Shown here piece after piece: positions 50,440-60,645 of a stretch of DNA of 64,000 bases (position 1 is its first letter; each line of letters begins with the position of its first letter). Under the pieces are notes generated by a model. It did not search any database and had not been told where the DNA came from. It saw nothing but the letters and a program-made list of their open reading frames with translations. The stretch is from Ethanoligenens harbinense YUAN-3 (GTDB lineage Bacteria > Bacillota > Clostridia > Oscillospirales > Ethanoligenentaceae). The DNA is taken from assembly GCF_000178115.2 (NCBI RefSeq), contig NC_014828.1, positions 705,501-769,500 on the forward strand, written 5' to 3'. Made by a program: the position numbers and the translations under genes.

Positions 50440-50457
50440 CCCGCGGTATGATAATAT
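50429..50457 (+). promoter_or_regulatory. Possible promoter of the Cof-type phosphatase gene
   Basis: TTGCGA (50429-50434), 17 nt, TAATAT (50452-50457), overlapping the end of rluD. Confidence 0.45.
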
Positions 50458-50562
50458 GGTAGATGCGGAACGGCCCGCGCGCATGCGGGAGGGACCGCGA
50501 AAAACCCGGTTTGCAAAGCGGCCGGCGTGCGGTACGCCGCCGGCTCAATACAGGAGGGCCGT

Positions 50563-51399
50563 ATGTCGAGAAATCTGCCGTATGAAGGGTATCTGCTCGT
50601 ATCGGACATGGACGGCACGCTCATTACCGAGACCTTTGAGATGCCCGCGCGCAACATTGAAGCCGCACGCGCATTTATGGAAGGCGGCGGGCATTTTGCA
50701 TTCGCCACTGGCCGCACGCACTCTTCTGCGGGCGCGTTTCTGGACCGTGTGGAGGTCAACACGCCCTGCATTTTGTATAACGGCGCGGTCATTTTCGATT
50801 ATGCCAACAAGCGGTTCGTGTGGAGCGCAGACCTGCCCGCAGCGGTGACGGAACTGGCACGGGAAGCCATTCGTCGCTTTCCGGAGGTGGGCGTGGAGCT
50901 TATCACGGACGATGCCGTCTACATTGTGCACGAAAGCACGGCCACCCGCAGGCACACCAACAACGAGCGGCTGCATTATGTCATCACCGATCTCGACCAC
51001 GCGCCCAGAAGCGGTTGGCATAAAATGATCTTCGCAGCGGAGGAAGACCGGCTGCCGGTCTTTGCGGATTTTGCAGGCAAAGCGCCCAACCACGGCTGGG
51101 ATATGGTCTTTTCCAGCACGCATTTTCTGGAGGTGTTGCCGCGGAATGTTTCCAAGGGCACCACGGTGCTGCATCTCGCCTCGCTTCTCCAAATCGAGAA
51201 AGAGCATATTTTCGCCATCGGCGATTATTATAACGATCTCACGCTGTTGCGCACGGCAGCCTTCAGCGCCGCGCCTGCGGGAGCGCCCGATGATGTCAAG
51301 GCAGCCGCGGATGTGGTGGTTGGTCCGTGCAAGCTGGGCGCAGTGGCTGATTTTATAAACTGTATTGATGAGCGGCTGGAGAAAGCCGCCAATGCATGA
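50563..51399 (+). CDS. Cof-type HAD hydrolase
   Basis: 278 residues from the ATG at 50563 (AGGAGGG upstream). HAD motif I is SDMDGTLI, motif II FATGRTHSS, and the late motif AIGDYYNDLTLL; the large cap is type C2B. It probably dephosphorylates sugar phosphates or flavin/PLP intermediates. The substrate is not predictable. Confidence 0.9.
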   Translation: MSRNLPYEGYLLVSDMDGTLITETFEMPARNIEAARAFMEGGGHFAFATGRTHSSAGAFLDRVEVNTPCILYNGAVIFDYANKRFVWSADLPAAVTELAREAIRRFPEVGVELITDDAVYIVHESTATRRHTNNERLHYVITDLDHAPRSGWHKMIFAAEEDRLPVFADFAGKAPNHGWDMVFSSTHFLEVLPRNVSKGTTVLHLASLLQIEKEHIFAIGDYYNDLTLLRTAAFSAAPAGAPDDVKAAADVVVGPCKLGAVADFINCIDERLEKAANA

Positions 51400-51450
51400 C
51401 GGGCAGGACCGCGTCCGTCCGGCAGGAAAATTTCAGGAGGATAAAAACCA

Positions 51451-52299
51451 TTGGAGGAACAGCGCAGAGCGGAGTTGGCCCAAAAGGCACTGCAGATCCG
51501 CAAATATGTGATCGAGGAAGTTTACGCCGCACAGTCCGGACATCCCGGCGGCTCGCTGTCGATCGCCGATGTGGTCGCCTATCTCTATTTTCATGAACTG
51601 CACATCGACCCGTCGCGCCCGGACTGGGAGGATCGCGACCGGTTCGTCCTGTCCAAAGGGCACTGTGTGCCGGCCGTCTATGCGGCGCTGGCGATGAAGG
51701 GGTTTTTCCCCGTGGATTGGCTGCGCGGCTTCCGGCATATCGACAGCCCGCTTCAGGGGCACCCCAACATGCTGGATGTCGCGGGGCTGGATATGTCCAC
51801 CGGTTCGCTGGGGCAGGGCATTTCGGCTGCCTGCGGCATGGCGCTTTCCGCCAAGATTTTCGGCAAGGCCTATCGCACCTACGCCATCCTCGGCGATGGG
51901 GAGCTGGAAGAGGGCGAGGTCTGGGAAGCGGCGATGTTCGCCGCGCACTATAAGCTGGACAACCTGGTCGCTTTCGTGGATTTCAACGGCCTGCAGATCG
52001 ACGGGTGCGTGGAGGATGTCATGTCTCCGCTGCCCATCGCGGGCAAGTTCCGGGAGTTTGGCTGGCATGTCCTCGAAATCGGCGCGCACGACTTCGACGC
52101 CATCGACGCGGCGTATACCCTGGCCAAAACCGTTCAGGACAAGCCCACCATCATCGTGGCGCGCTCGGTCAAGGGCAAGGGCGTGTCGTTTATGGAGGAC
52201 ATGGCAGCGTGGCACGGCACCGCGCCGAATAAAGAGCAATATGAACAGGCGATGAAAGAACTGGGCGAAGCGCAGGCAAAACTGGAGGCGGGATATTGA
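51451..52299 (+). CDS. Transketolase, N-terminal (TPP-binding) subunit
   Basis: 282 residues from a TTG at 51451 with AGGAGG upstream. SGHPGGSLS, SKGHCVPAVYA and the thiamine-diphosphate motif GDGELEEGEVWEAAMFA...DFNGLQIDG are intact. It forms the first half of a split transketolase; the second half follows immediately, overlapping by one base. Acts in the non-oxidative pentose phosphate pathway. Confidence 0.94.
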   Translation: MEEQRRAELAQKALQIRKYVIEEVYAAQSGHPGGSLSIADVVAYLYFHELHIDPSRPDWEDRDRFVLSKGHCVPAVYAALAMKGFFPVDWLRGFRHIDSPLQGHPNMLDVAGLDMSTGSLGQGISAACGMALSAKIFGKAYRTYAILGDGELEEGEVWEAAMFAAHYKLDNLVAFVDFNGLQIDGCVEDVMSPLPIAGKFREFGWHVLEIGAHDFDAIDAAYTLAKTVQDKPTIIVARSVKGKGVSFMEDMAAWHGTAPNKEQYEQAMKELGEAQAKLEAGY

Positions 52300-53252
52300 T
52301 GGCGGAAATAAAACGGATTGCAACCAGGCAGGCCTATGGTGAAACGCTGGCGAAACTGGGCGCGGAGTATCCCGGCCTGGTGGTGATGGACGCCGATCTT
52401 TCCAAATCCACCAAGACGGATTTGTTCCAGAAAGCATTCCCGGAGCGCCACATCAACTGCGGTATCGCCGAGAGCAACATGATGGCTGCCGCTGCGGGTA
52501 TCGCTCTGACGGGCAAGATCGTTTTTGCCAGCACATTCGCCATGTTTGCGGCCGGCCGCGCATTCGAGCAGGTGCGCACCTCCATTGGCTATACGCATGC
52601 GAATGTCAAGATCGGTGCCACCCACGCGGGCCTGTCGGTCGGTGAGGACGGCGCCACCCACCAGTGCTGCGAGGATATCGCACTGATGCGCACCATCCCG
52701 GGCATGACGGTCATCTCCCCGGCGGATGCGGTGGAGGCGCGGGCGGCCGTACGCGCGGCGGCTGCCTATAAAGGGCCGGTCTACCTGCGCTTCGGGCGTT
52801 TGCCTGTGCCGGTGGTGTTCAACGAAGGGGACTATGTCTTTACAATCGGGAAAGGTTACCCGTTGCGCGAGGGACACGACGTGACGCTCGCGGCTACCGG
52901 CCTGATGGTGGAACAGGCGCTTGTCGCCGCCGATCTGCTTGCGGGCGAGGGTATCCATGCGCGAGTGCTGGACATTCCCACCATCAAGCCCATCGACGAT
53001 GATCTGCTTGCCGCCGCCGCGCGGGAAACCGGCGCCATCGTCACCGCCGAGGAGCACAACATCATCGGGGGACTGGGCGGTGCGGTCTGCGAGTCGGTGT
53101 CGGCGAGTTGCCCGGTGCCGGTGCTGCGCGTGGGCGTGGAGGATACGTTCGGCCGGTCCGGTCCGGCGCTGGAAGTGCTGCGCTATTACGGGCTGACCGC
53201 GGAGCACCTGGTGGAAAAAGCCAAAGCGGCTATCGCGCTCAAAACGCGCTGA
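52299..53252 (+). CDS. Transketolase, C-terminal subunit
   Basis: 317 residues: the pyrimidine-binding domain (MDADLSKSTKT, NCGIAESNMMAAAAGIA with the catalytic Glu) and the C-terminal domain (VTAEEHNIIGGLGGAV). ATG at 52299 overlaps the first subunit's stop. Together the two equal one full transketolase, the usual split form in Clostridia. Confidence 0.94.
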   Translation: MAEIKRIATRQAYGETLAKLGAEYPGLVVMDADLSKSTKTDLFQKAFPERHINCGIAESNMMAAAAGIALTGKIVFASTFAMFAAGRAFEQVRTSIGYTHANVKIGATHAGLSVGEDGATHQCCEDIALMRTIPGMTVISPADAVEARAAVRAAAAYKGPVYLRFGRLPVPVVFNEGDYVFTIGKGYPLREGHDVTLAATGLMVEQALVAADLLAGEGIHARVLDIPTIKPIDDDLLAAAARETGAIVTAEEHNIIGGLGGAVCESVSASCPVPVLRVGVEDTFGRSGPALEVLRYYGLTAEHLVEKAKAAIALKTR

Positions 53253-53268
53253 GCACGTTCGATCATTC

Positions 53269-53307
53269 AAAAGCCGACAGCGCCGGAAACGGCGGTGCCG
53301 GCTTTTT
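53269..53307 (+). terminator. Terminator after the transketolase genes
   Basis: AAAAGCCG...GCGCCG pairs with CGGCG...GCCGGCTTTTT around a GAAA loop, ending in a T-run (53303-53307). Confidence 0.85.
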
Positions 53308-53419
53308 GCAAACCCGCTTTGTCGAAAAAAGAAGAGTGGGATACCTGTGCGGGCCGCCTGCGTGAATGGCGGACCTGCCGGGCAAACTGTTGATACAGGC
53401 ATGTGCAGGGAGGACGATC

Positions 53420-56095
53420 ATGGAAATTTTAGGCTTGGACGACACGCAGGTGCGCGCATCCCGCGCGCAGTACGGTGAAAACCGTATCACGGAGAAGATG
53501 CAGGAGGGGTTCTGGATGAAATTCCGGACCAATCTGGGTGACCCGATGATCCGTATTCTCTGTGTCGCACTGGCCGTGAACGTGCTGTTTGCCATCCTGG
53601 GGCAGACCAGATGGTATGAATCGCTGGGCATCGCGGCGGCGGTGCTGCTGGCCACGCTGGTATCTACCTTTTCGGAATACCGCAACGAGAACGCGTTCCG
53701 GCGCTTGCAGGCCGAGGCGGCGGCTATTCGCTGCAAAGTCTATCGAAACGGAGAGATCGTAGAACTGCCCATCACCGAACTTGTGGTGGACGACTGCGTG
53801 CTGCTCCAGGCGGGAGACCGTGTGCCGGCGGACGGCGCGCTGGTGCGCGGCAGCTTGAAAGTGGATCAGTCTATCCTCAACGGCGAGGCCAAGGAAGCCG
53901 AGAAGGTCGTGATGCCGGAAAACTATATCGAGCAAAACGGCGGAATGGATTTCCTTGATCCCTATCAGGTTTTCTGCGGTTCGGTGGTCTGCACGGGGAA
54001 TGCGGTGATGCGCGTCACCACGGTGGGTGACCATTCGGTCTACGGGCAGATTGCGGGCGAGCTTCAGGTGGACAGCGAGCGCGATTCGCCGTTGAAAGTG
54101 AAACTGACAAGACTGGCCGGCGGCATCAGCCGGTTTGGATATATCGGCGGCGTGGGCATCGCACTGGCGGTGCTGTTTGAGCGCATCGTGGTGCGCAACG
54201 GGTTCGACTCCGCGCGTATCCTTGCCTACTGCGCCAACTGGATGGGCCTGCTCAACCAGTTGGTGGAAGCGGTTATACTCGCGGTCATCATCATCGTCAT
54301 GGCGGTGCCGGAGGGTCTGCCGCTGATGATCGCCATCGTGTCGGCGCTGAACATGGGCCGCATGCTGCGCGATCACGTGCTGGTGCGGAAAATCTCCGGT
54401 ATCGAGACGGCGGGCAGCCTGAACATTCTGTTCAGCGACAAGACCGGCACCATCACCAAGGGCAAGCTGGAGGCCGTCATTTTTCTGGACGGGCAGGGCA
54501 GGGCCTATCCCAGCTATGACGAGGTGGTGGGCGGTTTGGGACGAATACTCGCACTCAGTCTGCACCATAACACCGATGCCGTGGTCACCGGCGAGGGTAA
54601 GAACATGCGGGTGGTGGGCGGCAACGCCACCGAGCGGGCCATCCTCAGTTTTGCCGCAAGGCGCAACGAGGCTCCGCACGCAGCGACCATCCATTCCATC
54701 CCGTTCGACAGTGCGAACAAATATTCAGCCGCGCAGATCGAGGGCGAGCGCACCCTTACGCTCATCAAAGGCGCGCCTGAAACAATTTTGCCGCGTTGCC
54801 GTTCGTATTACGACGCACATGGACGGCCCCAGCCATATGCGCACGGGCTCTGTGCGGACGGCTGTGTGGTTGCTCACATCGACGCGTTGGCGCACCGCGC
54901 CATTCGGGTGCTGGCATTGGCCGTGAGCCACCAGCCGCTGCGGGGGGACGCGTTGCCCGAGGGGGACGACTGGACACTGGTGGGCGTCATCGGCATACGC
55001 GATGAGGTGCGGCCGGAATCGGTGGAGGCTATCCGCGAGGTGCACGGCGCGGGCGTGCAGGTGGTGATGATTACCGGTGACCGGCGGGAAACCGCAGTGG
55101 CCATTGCCAGAGAGGCTGGTTTGTTCACCGGGAATGATGACCTCGTGCTCACTTCGGATGAACTGGCGCGGCTTTCCGATGTCCATGTGAAAGCGAAAAT
55201 GCGGCAGATCCGCGTAGTGGCGCGCGCCCTGCCCAGCGACAAGAGCCGTCTGGTACGTCTGGCGCAGGAGATGGGGCTGGTGGCCGGGATGACAGGCGAT
55301 GGCGTCAACGATTCGCCCGCACTGAAACTGGCGGACGTGGGCTTTGCAATGGGCGGCGGCACCGAGGTGGCCAAGGAGGCGGGTGATATCGTCATCATGG
55401 ACGACAATTTCAGTTCCATCGACAAGACCATCCTGTATGGCCGCACCATTTTCAACAGCATCCGCAAGTTCATCGTCTTCCAGCTTACCATCAACGTGGC
55501 CGCCGTGCTGCTTTCGCTGGTTGCGCCGTTTCTGGGGATGGACAACCCGCTTTCCATCATGCAGATCCTGTGGGTGAATCTGGTAATGGATACGCTGGCC
55601 GCACTGGCGTTTGGTGGAGAGCCGGCGCTGCGCCGTTATATGCAGGAACGGCCCAAGCGGCGCGACGAGGCGATTGTCAGCCGCTCTATGTGGAGCTCTA
55701 TCCTTACCGGCAGCCTGTGGATATTTGCGATGGGTATGGTCTTTTTATATGCACCGTTTGTACGCGGCTGGTTCCGTCCGGCGGCAGATGCCCGGTATCT
55801 CTACACCGGCTTTTTTGCGTTTTTCATTTTCTCCGCGGTCTGCAACGCATTCAATGCCCGCGCCGACACGGCCCGTCTGTTTGAGCACCTCGGGCGCAAC
55901 AAGGTTTTTCTTCAGATCATCGCGCTGATCGTCACCGTACAAATCGGCATGACCTATCTGGGCGGCACGGTTCTGCGTTGTTACGGGCTGCATGCACGGG
56001 AATGGTTGGTGGTCATCCTGCTCGCGCTTTCCATCCTTCCGGTAGATCTGCTGCGCAAGGCCATTCTAGTAAGACGCCGTTCGCGCCCGTCTTGA
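53420..56095 (+). CDS. P-type calcium-transporting ATPase (PMCA/SERCA-like)
   Basis: 891 residues from the ATG at 53420 (GGGAGG upstream). Ten predicted membrane helices. Ion-site motif VPEGLPLMIAI (M4), the phosphorylated Asp in SDKTGTITKG (about 340), KGAPE, MITGDRRETA and TGDGVNDSPAL. M6 has NLVMDTLAAL, as in plasma-membrane Ca2+ pumps. It probably exports Ca2+ at the cost of ATP. Single-gene unit. Confidence 0.92.
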   Translation: MEILGLDDTQVRASRAQYGENRITEKMQEGFWMKFRTNLGDPMIRILCVALAVNVLFAILGQTRWYESLGIAAAVLLATLVSTFSEYRNENAFRRLQAEAAAIRCKVYRNGEIVELPITELVVDDCVLLQAGDRVPADGALVRGSLKVDQSILNGEAKEAEKVVMPENYIEQNGGMDFLDPYQVFCGSVVCTGNAVMRVTTVGDHSVYGQIAGELQVDSERDSPLKVKLTRLAGGISRFGYIGGVGIALAVLFERIVVRNGFDSARILAYCANWMGLLNQLVEAVILAVIIIVMAVPEGLPLMIAIVSALNMGRMLRDHVLVRKISGIETAGSLNILFSDKTGTITKGKLEAVIFLDGQGRAYPSYDEVVGGLGRILALSLHHNTDAVVTGEGKNMRVVGGNATERAILSFAARRNEAPHAATIHSIPFDSANKYSAAQIEGERTLTLIKGAPETILPRCRSYYDAHGRPQPYAHGLCADGCVVAHIDALAHRAIRVLALAVSHQPLRGDALPEGDDWTLVGVIGIRDEVRPESVEAIREVHGAGVQVVMITGDRRETAVAIAREAGLFTGNDDLVLTSDELARLSDVHVKAKMRQIRVVARALPSDKSRLVRLAQEMGLVAGMTGDGVNDSPALKLADVGFAMGGGTEVAKEAGDIVIMDDNFSSIDKTILYGRTIFNSIRKFIVFQLTINVAAVLLSLVAPFLGMDNPLSIMQILWVNLVMDTLAALAFGGEPALRRYMQERPKRRDEAIVSRSMWSSILTGSLWIFAMGMVFLYAPFVRGWFRPAADARYLYTGFFAFFIFSAVCNAFNARADTARLFEHLGRNKVFLQIIALIVTVQIGMTYLGGTVLRCYGLHAREWLVVILLALSILPVDLLRKAILVRRRSRPS

Positions 56096-56117
56096 CAGGG
56101 TTCGTGTTTTTGCAATG

Positions 56118-56151
56118 AAAAAAGGCTCTCCCGATTTTCGGGAGAGTCTTT
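56118..56151. terminator. Bidirectional terminator between convergent genes
   Basis: CTCTCCCG (56126-56133) pairs with CGGGAGAG (56139-56146), extended by A/T-rich flanks. On the minus strand the stem is followed by a T-run (complement of 56118-56123), and on the plus strand by CTTTGA. Confidence 0.85.
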
Positions 56152-56163
56152 GACTGTTGTCGC

Positions 56164-57300
56164 TTATTTTTTGGTAATCAGAAACGCGTTGGGCAGATAA
56201 CGTTCGCCGTCCGCACTGGAAGGGTTGTTGACCACCTTGGCGTTGGTACCGTCGTTGTAGACCAACGTGGAGGAAGAACCGCCGTCCAACGTGGCGGCCT
56301 CGTAGGCACCGTACTTCACCATGAGCTGCTGCAAGTCCTTGAATGTGGCGCCGTCGCTCACGCCGGGGCGCCTGCCATCGATGATGAGGAAGATCAATAC
56401 GCCGGTTTTGGTTTGGCCGATGGCGGTGCGCGGCTGGGGCGCGCCTCCCGAATACGCCGTCATGGAGGAAAGCTGCCCGTCCATGATGAGGAACGGAGAC
56501 CATTCCACGGCGGTCTTCAGTCCCTTGAGCCCCGCGCTCTGCGTAGCTTGGCTGGCAGTCAGCTTTTGCAGTGTGAGGCGGTTGGCGGAATCCAGCCCGA
56601 TGATGGAATGGATGCTGGTGTTGCTTTGCAGGGGGTGTTCAATCTTGAAGTTGGAGATGAGCAGTGCATTGGGCGTGCCGCCGTTGCCCTCCCCGCCCGG
56701 ATCCTCAAAGCCGCCGGCATTGATGCCCACATATGCGCCGGTGCGTTCTACCATATGCGAGATACGTTCGCCGCTGGTGCCGAATTTGTAAGAAAGTGCC
56801 ATATAAACGCGGGAGGGGTCATATACCTTGACCACCCAGCCTTTGTAGAGGTGCCCAAGCCCGCTGTCCGAACGGATCCGGATAAAGCCGACGCCGTTGA
56901 TGATGTTTTCCTGACCGTATTCGGTGGGCAGGGTGGTGGCGGTGTCCTTTACCTTGCCCGATACCTTGATAGCGTTCGGGTTGGTATTGTTGGACGGTTC
57001 CACCACCTGGTTGCTGGCCAGAATGGCATTGATGGTTTTCTGGTCAAAGAGCATGGTGGCCAGCCATTGGTGCTGGCCGGTGCCCATGGCCGTTGTCACC
57101 CACATATTGCGTACATAGGGGAAGGGGCCGTACATGACGAAGAGCCCGATGCAGAAGATGCCAACCAGTGTGCCAAAAAAAGATAGGAAAAAATGCTGCA
57201 CTGCGCGTTTCTTGCGTTTTTTCTGCGCCAGCTTTTTCTGTTGCTTGACCTTGCGCACGATCTCTCTGCGCTGGGCTTCGATTGAATCATCCATTTTCAT
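56164..57300 (-). CDS. Membrane-anchored phosphodiester glycosidase (NAGPA domain) protein
   Basis: 378 residues from the ATG at 57300 (AGGAG 5 nt upstream). A basic, Lys-rich cytoplasmic start and one membrane helix (about 35-60) precede an exported domain. From about 180 on, GINAGGFEDPGGEG, SPFLIMDGQ, PRTAIGQTKTGVLIFLIIDGR and EAATLDGGSSSTLVYN match the NAGPA/exopolysaccharide family. It may trim GlcNAc-1-phosphate-type linkages on cell-surface polymers. Specific substrate unknown. Confidence 0.88.
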   Translation of the reverse strand: MKMDDSIEAQRREIVRKVKQQKKLAQKKRKKRAVQHFFLSFFGTLVGIFCIGLFVMYGPFPYVRNMWVTTAMGTGQHQWLATMLFDQKTINAILASNQVVEPSNNTNPNAIKVSGKVKDTATTLPTEYGQENIINGVGFIRIRSDSGLGHLYKGWVVKVYDPSRVYMALSYKFGTSGERISHMVERTGAYVGINAGGFEDPGGEGNGGTPNALLISNFKIEHPLQSNTSIHSIIGLDSANRLTLQKLTASQATQSAGLKGLKTAVEWSPFLIMDGQLSSMTAYSGGAPQPRTAIGQTKTGVLIFLIIDGRRPGVSDGATFKDLQQLMVKYGAYEAATLDGGSSSTLVYNDGTNAKVVNNPSSADGERYLPNAFLITKK

Positions 57301-57679
57301 CCATACTCCTGGACCGTGCCGCATCCCGCCCGGCAGCCGGCGCGGGAACGGAAAAGGGTTGCACACAATGTTTTCATTATACCGTCCGCCCCTGAAAAAA
57401 GCAAGAAGAAATAGGCCGCGGTGTATGGACACTTGTATTCTCCGGGCAGGACTGCTATAATAAAAGAAATATCCCGTTTTTGGGTTTTACACAAGATATT
57501 CCGGGGCTGTGGACATTTCTCATACAAAAAATGTAAAAATGTGCGCTCCCTTTCACCGGCAGGCCGCCGGCATCCCCGCGGTCTGCCGGTCCTGTGCGTC
57601 AAAACCGGGATCTGGCGCAAAATCTGAGGATTTCAGATCGCTTGATTATTTTTTACATAATGAAAGGGTATGAGTTTGC
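57301..57679. other. Divergent intergenic region upstream of ilvE
   Basis: No gene. It contains the ilvE promoter (57433-57461) and a 210-nt leader with a GC-rich hairpin (ACCGGCAG/CTGCCGGT, about 57556-57591). I looked for the T-box sequence and found none. Confidence 0.5.
57433..57461 (+). promoter_or_regulatory. Promoter of ilvE
   Basis: TTGTAT (57433-57438), 17 nt, TATAAT (57456-57461) with TGC before it (extended -10). Confidence 0.75.
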
Positions 57680-58750
57680 ATGGCAGAGATAAGCGTGGAG
57701 CTTACAAAAACACCAAAGAAAAAACCGCAGGATGAGCATCATCTCCCGTTCGGGGACATTTTTACCGACCATATGTTTCTGATGGACTATGATGAAGGAC
57801 AGGGATGGCACGATGCGCGCATCGTGCCCTATGGCCCGCTGCCCATCGACCCGGCTGCCATGGTATTGCATTACGCGCAGGAAGTGTTTGAGGGACTGAA
57901 AGCCTACAAGACACAGGACGGCCGCATTCTGCTCTTCCGTCCGGAGGAAAATTTCAAACGCATGAATGTTTCCAACGAGCGGCTCTGCATTCCGCCTATC
58001 GATCCGGCGTTTATGATCGAGGCGCTGAATAAGCTGATTCTGGTGGAAAAAGACTGGGTTCCATCTCTGGAGGGTACTTCGCTCTATATCCGTCCGTTTA
58101 TCATCGCCACCGACCCTCATCTGGGGGTGCGTCCGTCTCATCATTATTATTTTATTGTTATTCTCTGCCCGGTTGGCGCCTATTATCCCGAAGGGCTCAA
58201 TCCGGTGAAAATCTATGTGGAAACCAACTACGTCCGCACCGTGAAAGGCGGCATGGGGTTTGCCAAGACCGGCGGCAACTACGCCGCATCGCTCAAGGCG
58301 CAGGATGAGGCGCATGAGCAGGAATATACGCAGGTGCTCTGGCTGGATGGTGTGGAGCGCAAATATGTCGAAGAAGTCGGCACCATGAACGTCTTCTTCC
58401 AAATCAACGGCACGGTGGTCACACCGGCGCTGCAAGGCAGCATCCTTTCGGGCATCACACGTAAATCCACTATCGAGATGCTGCGTTATTGGGGCGTGCC
58501 CGTGGAAGAACGCCGCATCACCATCGACGAGATCGCCCAAGTGGCGGACGAAGGTCATCTTGATGAGGCGTTCGGCACCGGAACCGCCGCGGTCATTTCC
58601 CCCATAGGCGAGCTTAAATGGGGAGAAAAGCACATGGTCATCAACAGCGGCGAGATCGGCCCGCTTTCCCATCGCCTGTACGATACGCTTACCGGCATTC
58701 AGTGGGGCAAACATCCCGATCCTCTGCACTGGACGCACGAAGTCAAATAA
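57680..58750 (+). CDS. ilvE: Branched-chain amino acid aminotransferase
   Basis: 356 residues, class IV PLP fold. The PLP Lys is in GFAKTGGNYAASLKAQ. YVEEVGTMNVFF and GTGTAAVISPIG are the late signatures of the longer BCAT (type II) group. It interconverts branched-chain amino acids and 2-oxoacids. GAAAGGG precedes the ATG. Confidence 0.95.
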   Translation: MAEISVELTKTPKKKPQDEHHLPFGDIFTDHMFLMDYDEGQGWHDARIVPYGPLPIDPAAMVLHYAQEVFEGLKAYKTQDGRILLFRPEENFKRMNVSNERLCIPPIDPAFMIEALNKLILVEKDWVPSLEGTSLYIRPFIIATDPHLGVRPSHHYYFIVILCPVGAYYPEGLNPVKIYVETNYVRTVKGGMGFAKTGGNYAASLKAQDEAHEQEYTQVLWLDGVERKYVEEVGTMNVFFQINGTVVTPALQGSILSGITRKSTIEMLRYWGVPVEERRITIDEIAQVADEGHLDEAFGTGTAAVISPIGELKWGEKHMVINSGEIGPLSHRLYDTLTGIQWGKHPDPLHWTHEVK

Positions 58751-59297
58751 ACCGGGCGGATGGCCATGCCTGAACGGCGCGGCTGCTTTGCGTCATTTTG
58801 TAAACAAATCGGGCTGTATTTTTGCAGATACAGGGCATTTTATAGCAATGTTTCCCATCGTGTTTGAAAAAATTATGATTCTTGTGCATTTTTCTTTACA
58901 CTTTAGCCACAGCTTACGCAAAGCTGTGGCTTTTTTCAATGCGATGTGCTATAATACCGATGGCTGGGAAAAGCGCATATGTAGTTGTAGTTTGCGCATC
59001 TCGGCCGTATTTTGTGCCGGATTGTATGAAAATTGCATCGAAAGTAACAAAATTCTATAAATAGAAAACATTTCCATTTGTCTATATTTTTATAGATAAA
59101 AACTTCATTTGGGTGCAATACTATAAAGGACACAAAAGCAAACGTATTTTGTATGATAGAACAAGACCGCACGGTTTCAGGGCGTTTGCATTTCCCGGCA
59201 ATGCGGCGGGAAATGGCCGACGGAAAACCGGGGACACCGCGTCGGCTGTTCCGAATGCCCGCAGAATGACCGATGTCGAATAAAGGAGCGTTCTGGT
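58751..59297. other. AT-rich intergenic region between ilvE and murA
   Basis: Contains the ilvE terminator, an extended -10 (TGTGCTATAAT, hexamer 58950-58955) that could start a murA transcript of about 340 nt leader, and a very AT-rich stretch (59060-59160). Open frames on both strands lack ribosome sites. AAAGGAGC precedes the murA TTG. Confidence 0.5.
58905..58936 (+). terminator. Terminator after ilvE
   Basis: AGCCACAGCTT (58905-58915) pairs with AAGCTGTGGCT (58921-58931), then a T-run to 58936. Confidence 0.9.
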
Positions 59298-60587
59298 TTG
59301 AATAAGTATGTCATCACAGGCGGGAAAAAACTTCAGGGCGAAGTGAGCATCAGCGGCGCGAAAAATGCTGCTGTGGCGATATTGCCGGCAACCGTGCTGG
59401 CCGGCGGCGTATGCCGCATCGAGAACGTTCCCAATATCAGCGACGTAAGTAGCCTGTTGGATATTCTGACGCACATGGGCGCGCGGGTGCGTTTTCTGCA
59501 GCGCTCGGTGGTGGAAATCGATACGACCCATCTGCACACGCCGCAGGTGCCGTATGAACTCGCACGGAAAATGCGTGCGTCCTGCTATTTTCTGGGCGCA
59601 CTGCTGGGGCGCTATCACAGGGCGCAGGTGGCGATGCCGGGCGGCTGTGATTTCGGTGTGCGCCCGATCGATCAGCACATTAAAGGGATGGAACTGCTTG
59701 GCGCGACCGTCCTGCTCGAGCACGGTGTGGTGGAGGTTTCGGCATCCGCCCTGTGCGGCACCTCGATTTATCTGGATGTGGTGTCCGTGGGCGCGACGGT
59801 GAACGTTCTGCTTTCCGCCGTCTGCAGCGAAGGTCTGACGGTGATCGAAAACGCGGCGAAAGAGCCGCATATCGTTGATCTGGCAAACTTCCTGAATGCC
59901 ATGGGCGCAGATGTGCGCGGAGCGGGCACCGACGTCATCAAGGTGCATGGCGTGCCCCGTCTGCATGGCTGCACCTATTCCATCATCCCGGACCAGATCG
60001 AGGCGGGAACGTTTATGGCGGCGGCTGCGGCGACCGGCGGGCGCGTGCTCCTGAAAAACGTTATTCCCAAGCATCTGGAGTCGATCTCCGCGAAACTGGC
60101 GGAAATGGGCGTGCAGATCACCGAGTACGACGACTCGCTCCTGGTCGAACGTAACGGCGCGCTCAACCATGCCAACCTGAAAACCATGCCGCATCCCGGT
60201 TTCCCCACCGATATGCAGCCGCAGATGGCGGTGCTGCTTTCGCTTGCGCAAGGTACCAGCATCATCACCGAGGGTGTGTGGGACAATCGTTTCCGCTATG
60301 TGGAAGAACTCAAGCGGATGGGCGCGAACATTCAGGTGGACGGCAAGATCGCGGTCGTAGAAGGCGTGGGCAGGTTGCTGGCGGCCCCTGTGAAGGCGAC
60401 CGATCTGCGGGCCGGCGCGGCCATGCTGATCGCCGGGCTGGTGGCGCATGGCGTCACGGAGATCGAGGATATCCGGCATATTGAGCGTGGCTATGAGTAT
60501 GTGGATGAAAAATTCCGGGCACTGGGCGCGCAGATCGAGCGCGTGTCCGTCACACCGGATGGTGAACCGCTGGCCAGTGCGGTCTGA
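59298..60587 (+). CDS. murA: UDP-N-acetylglucosamine 1-carboxyvinyltransferase MurA
   Basis: 429 residues from a TTG at 59298. SGAKNAAVAILPA is the substrate Lys/Asn motif. The catalytic Cys is in MPGGCDFGVRPIDQH, the residue attacked by fosfomycin. First committed step of peptidoglycan synthesis. Two upstream promoter elements are possible. Confidence 0.96.
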   Translation: MNKYVITGGKKLQGEVSISGAKNAAVAILPATVLAGGVCRIENVPNISDVSSLLDILTHMGARVRFLQRSVVEIDTTHLHTPQVPYELARKMRASCYFLGALLGRYHRAQVAMPGGCDFGVRPIDQHIKGMELLGATVLLEHGVVEVSASALCGTSIYLDVVSVGATVNVLLSAVCSEGLTVIENAAKEPHIVDLANFLNAMGADVRGAGTDVIKVHGVPRLHGCTYSIIPDQIEAGTFMAAAAATGGRVLLKNVIPKHLESISAKLAEMGVQITEYDDSLLVERNGALNHANLKTMPHPGFPTDMQPQMAVLLSLAQGTSIITEGVWDNRFRYVEELKRMGANIQVDGKIAVVEGVGRLLAAPVKATDLRAGAAMLIAGLVAHGVTEIEDIRHIERGYEYVDEKFRALGAQIERVSVTPDGEPLASAV

Positions 60588-60645
60588 GTTCGTTTTCTGT
60601 TTTACAGGCATCCATCATTTTTAAGGGAAAGGTTTTCCTGTACAT

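Noticed and set aside
57467-57679. T-box or other leader control of ilvE
   Set aside because: The 210-nt leader has one GC-rich hairpin but no AGGGTGG-type T-box sequence and no terminator before the gene.
58788-59172. Open frames of 78-90 codons on both strands between ilvE and murA
   Set aside because: No ribosome sites and no family features; they overlap the ilvE terminator and an AT-rich promoter region.
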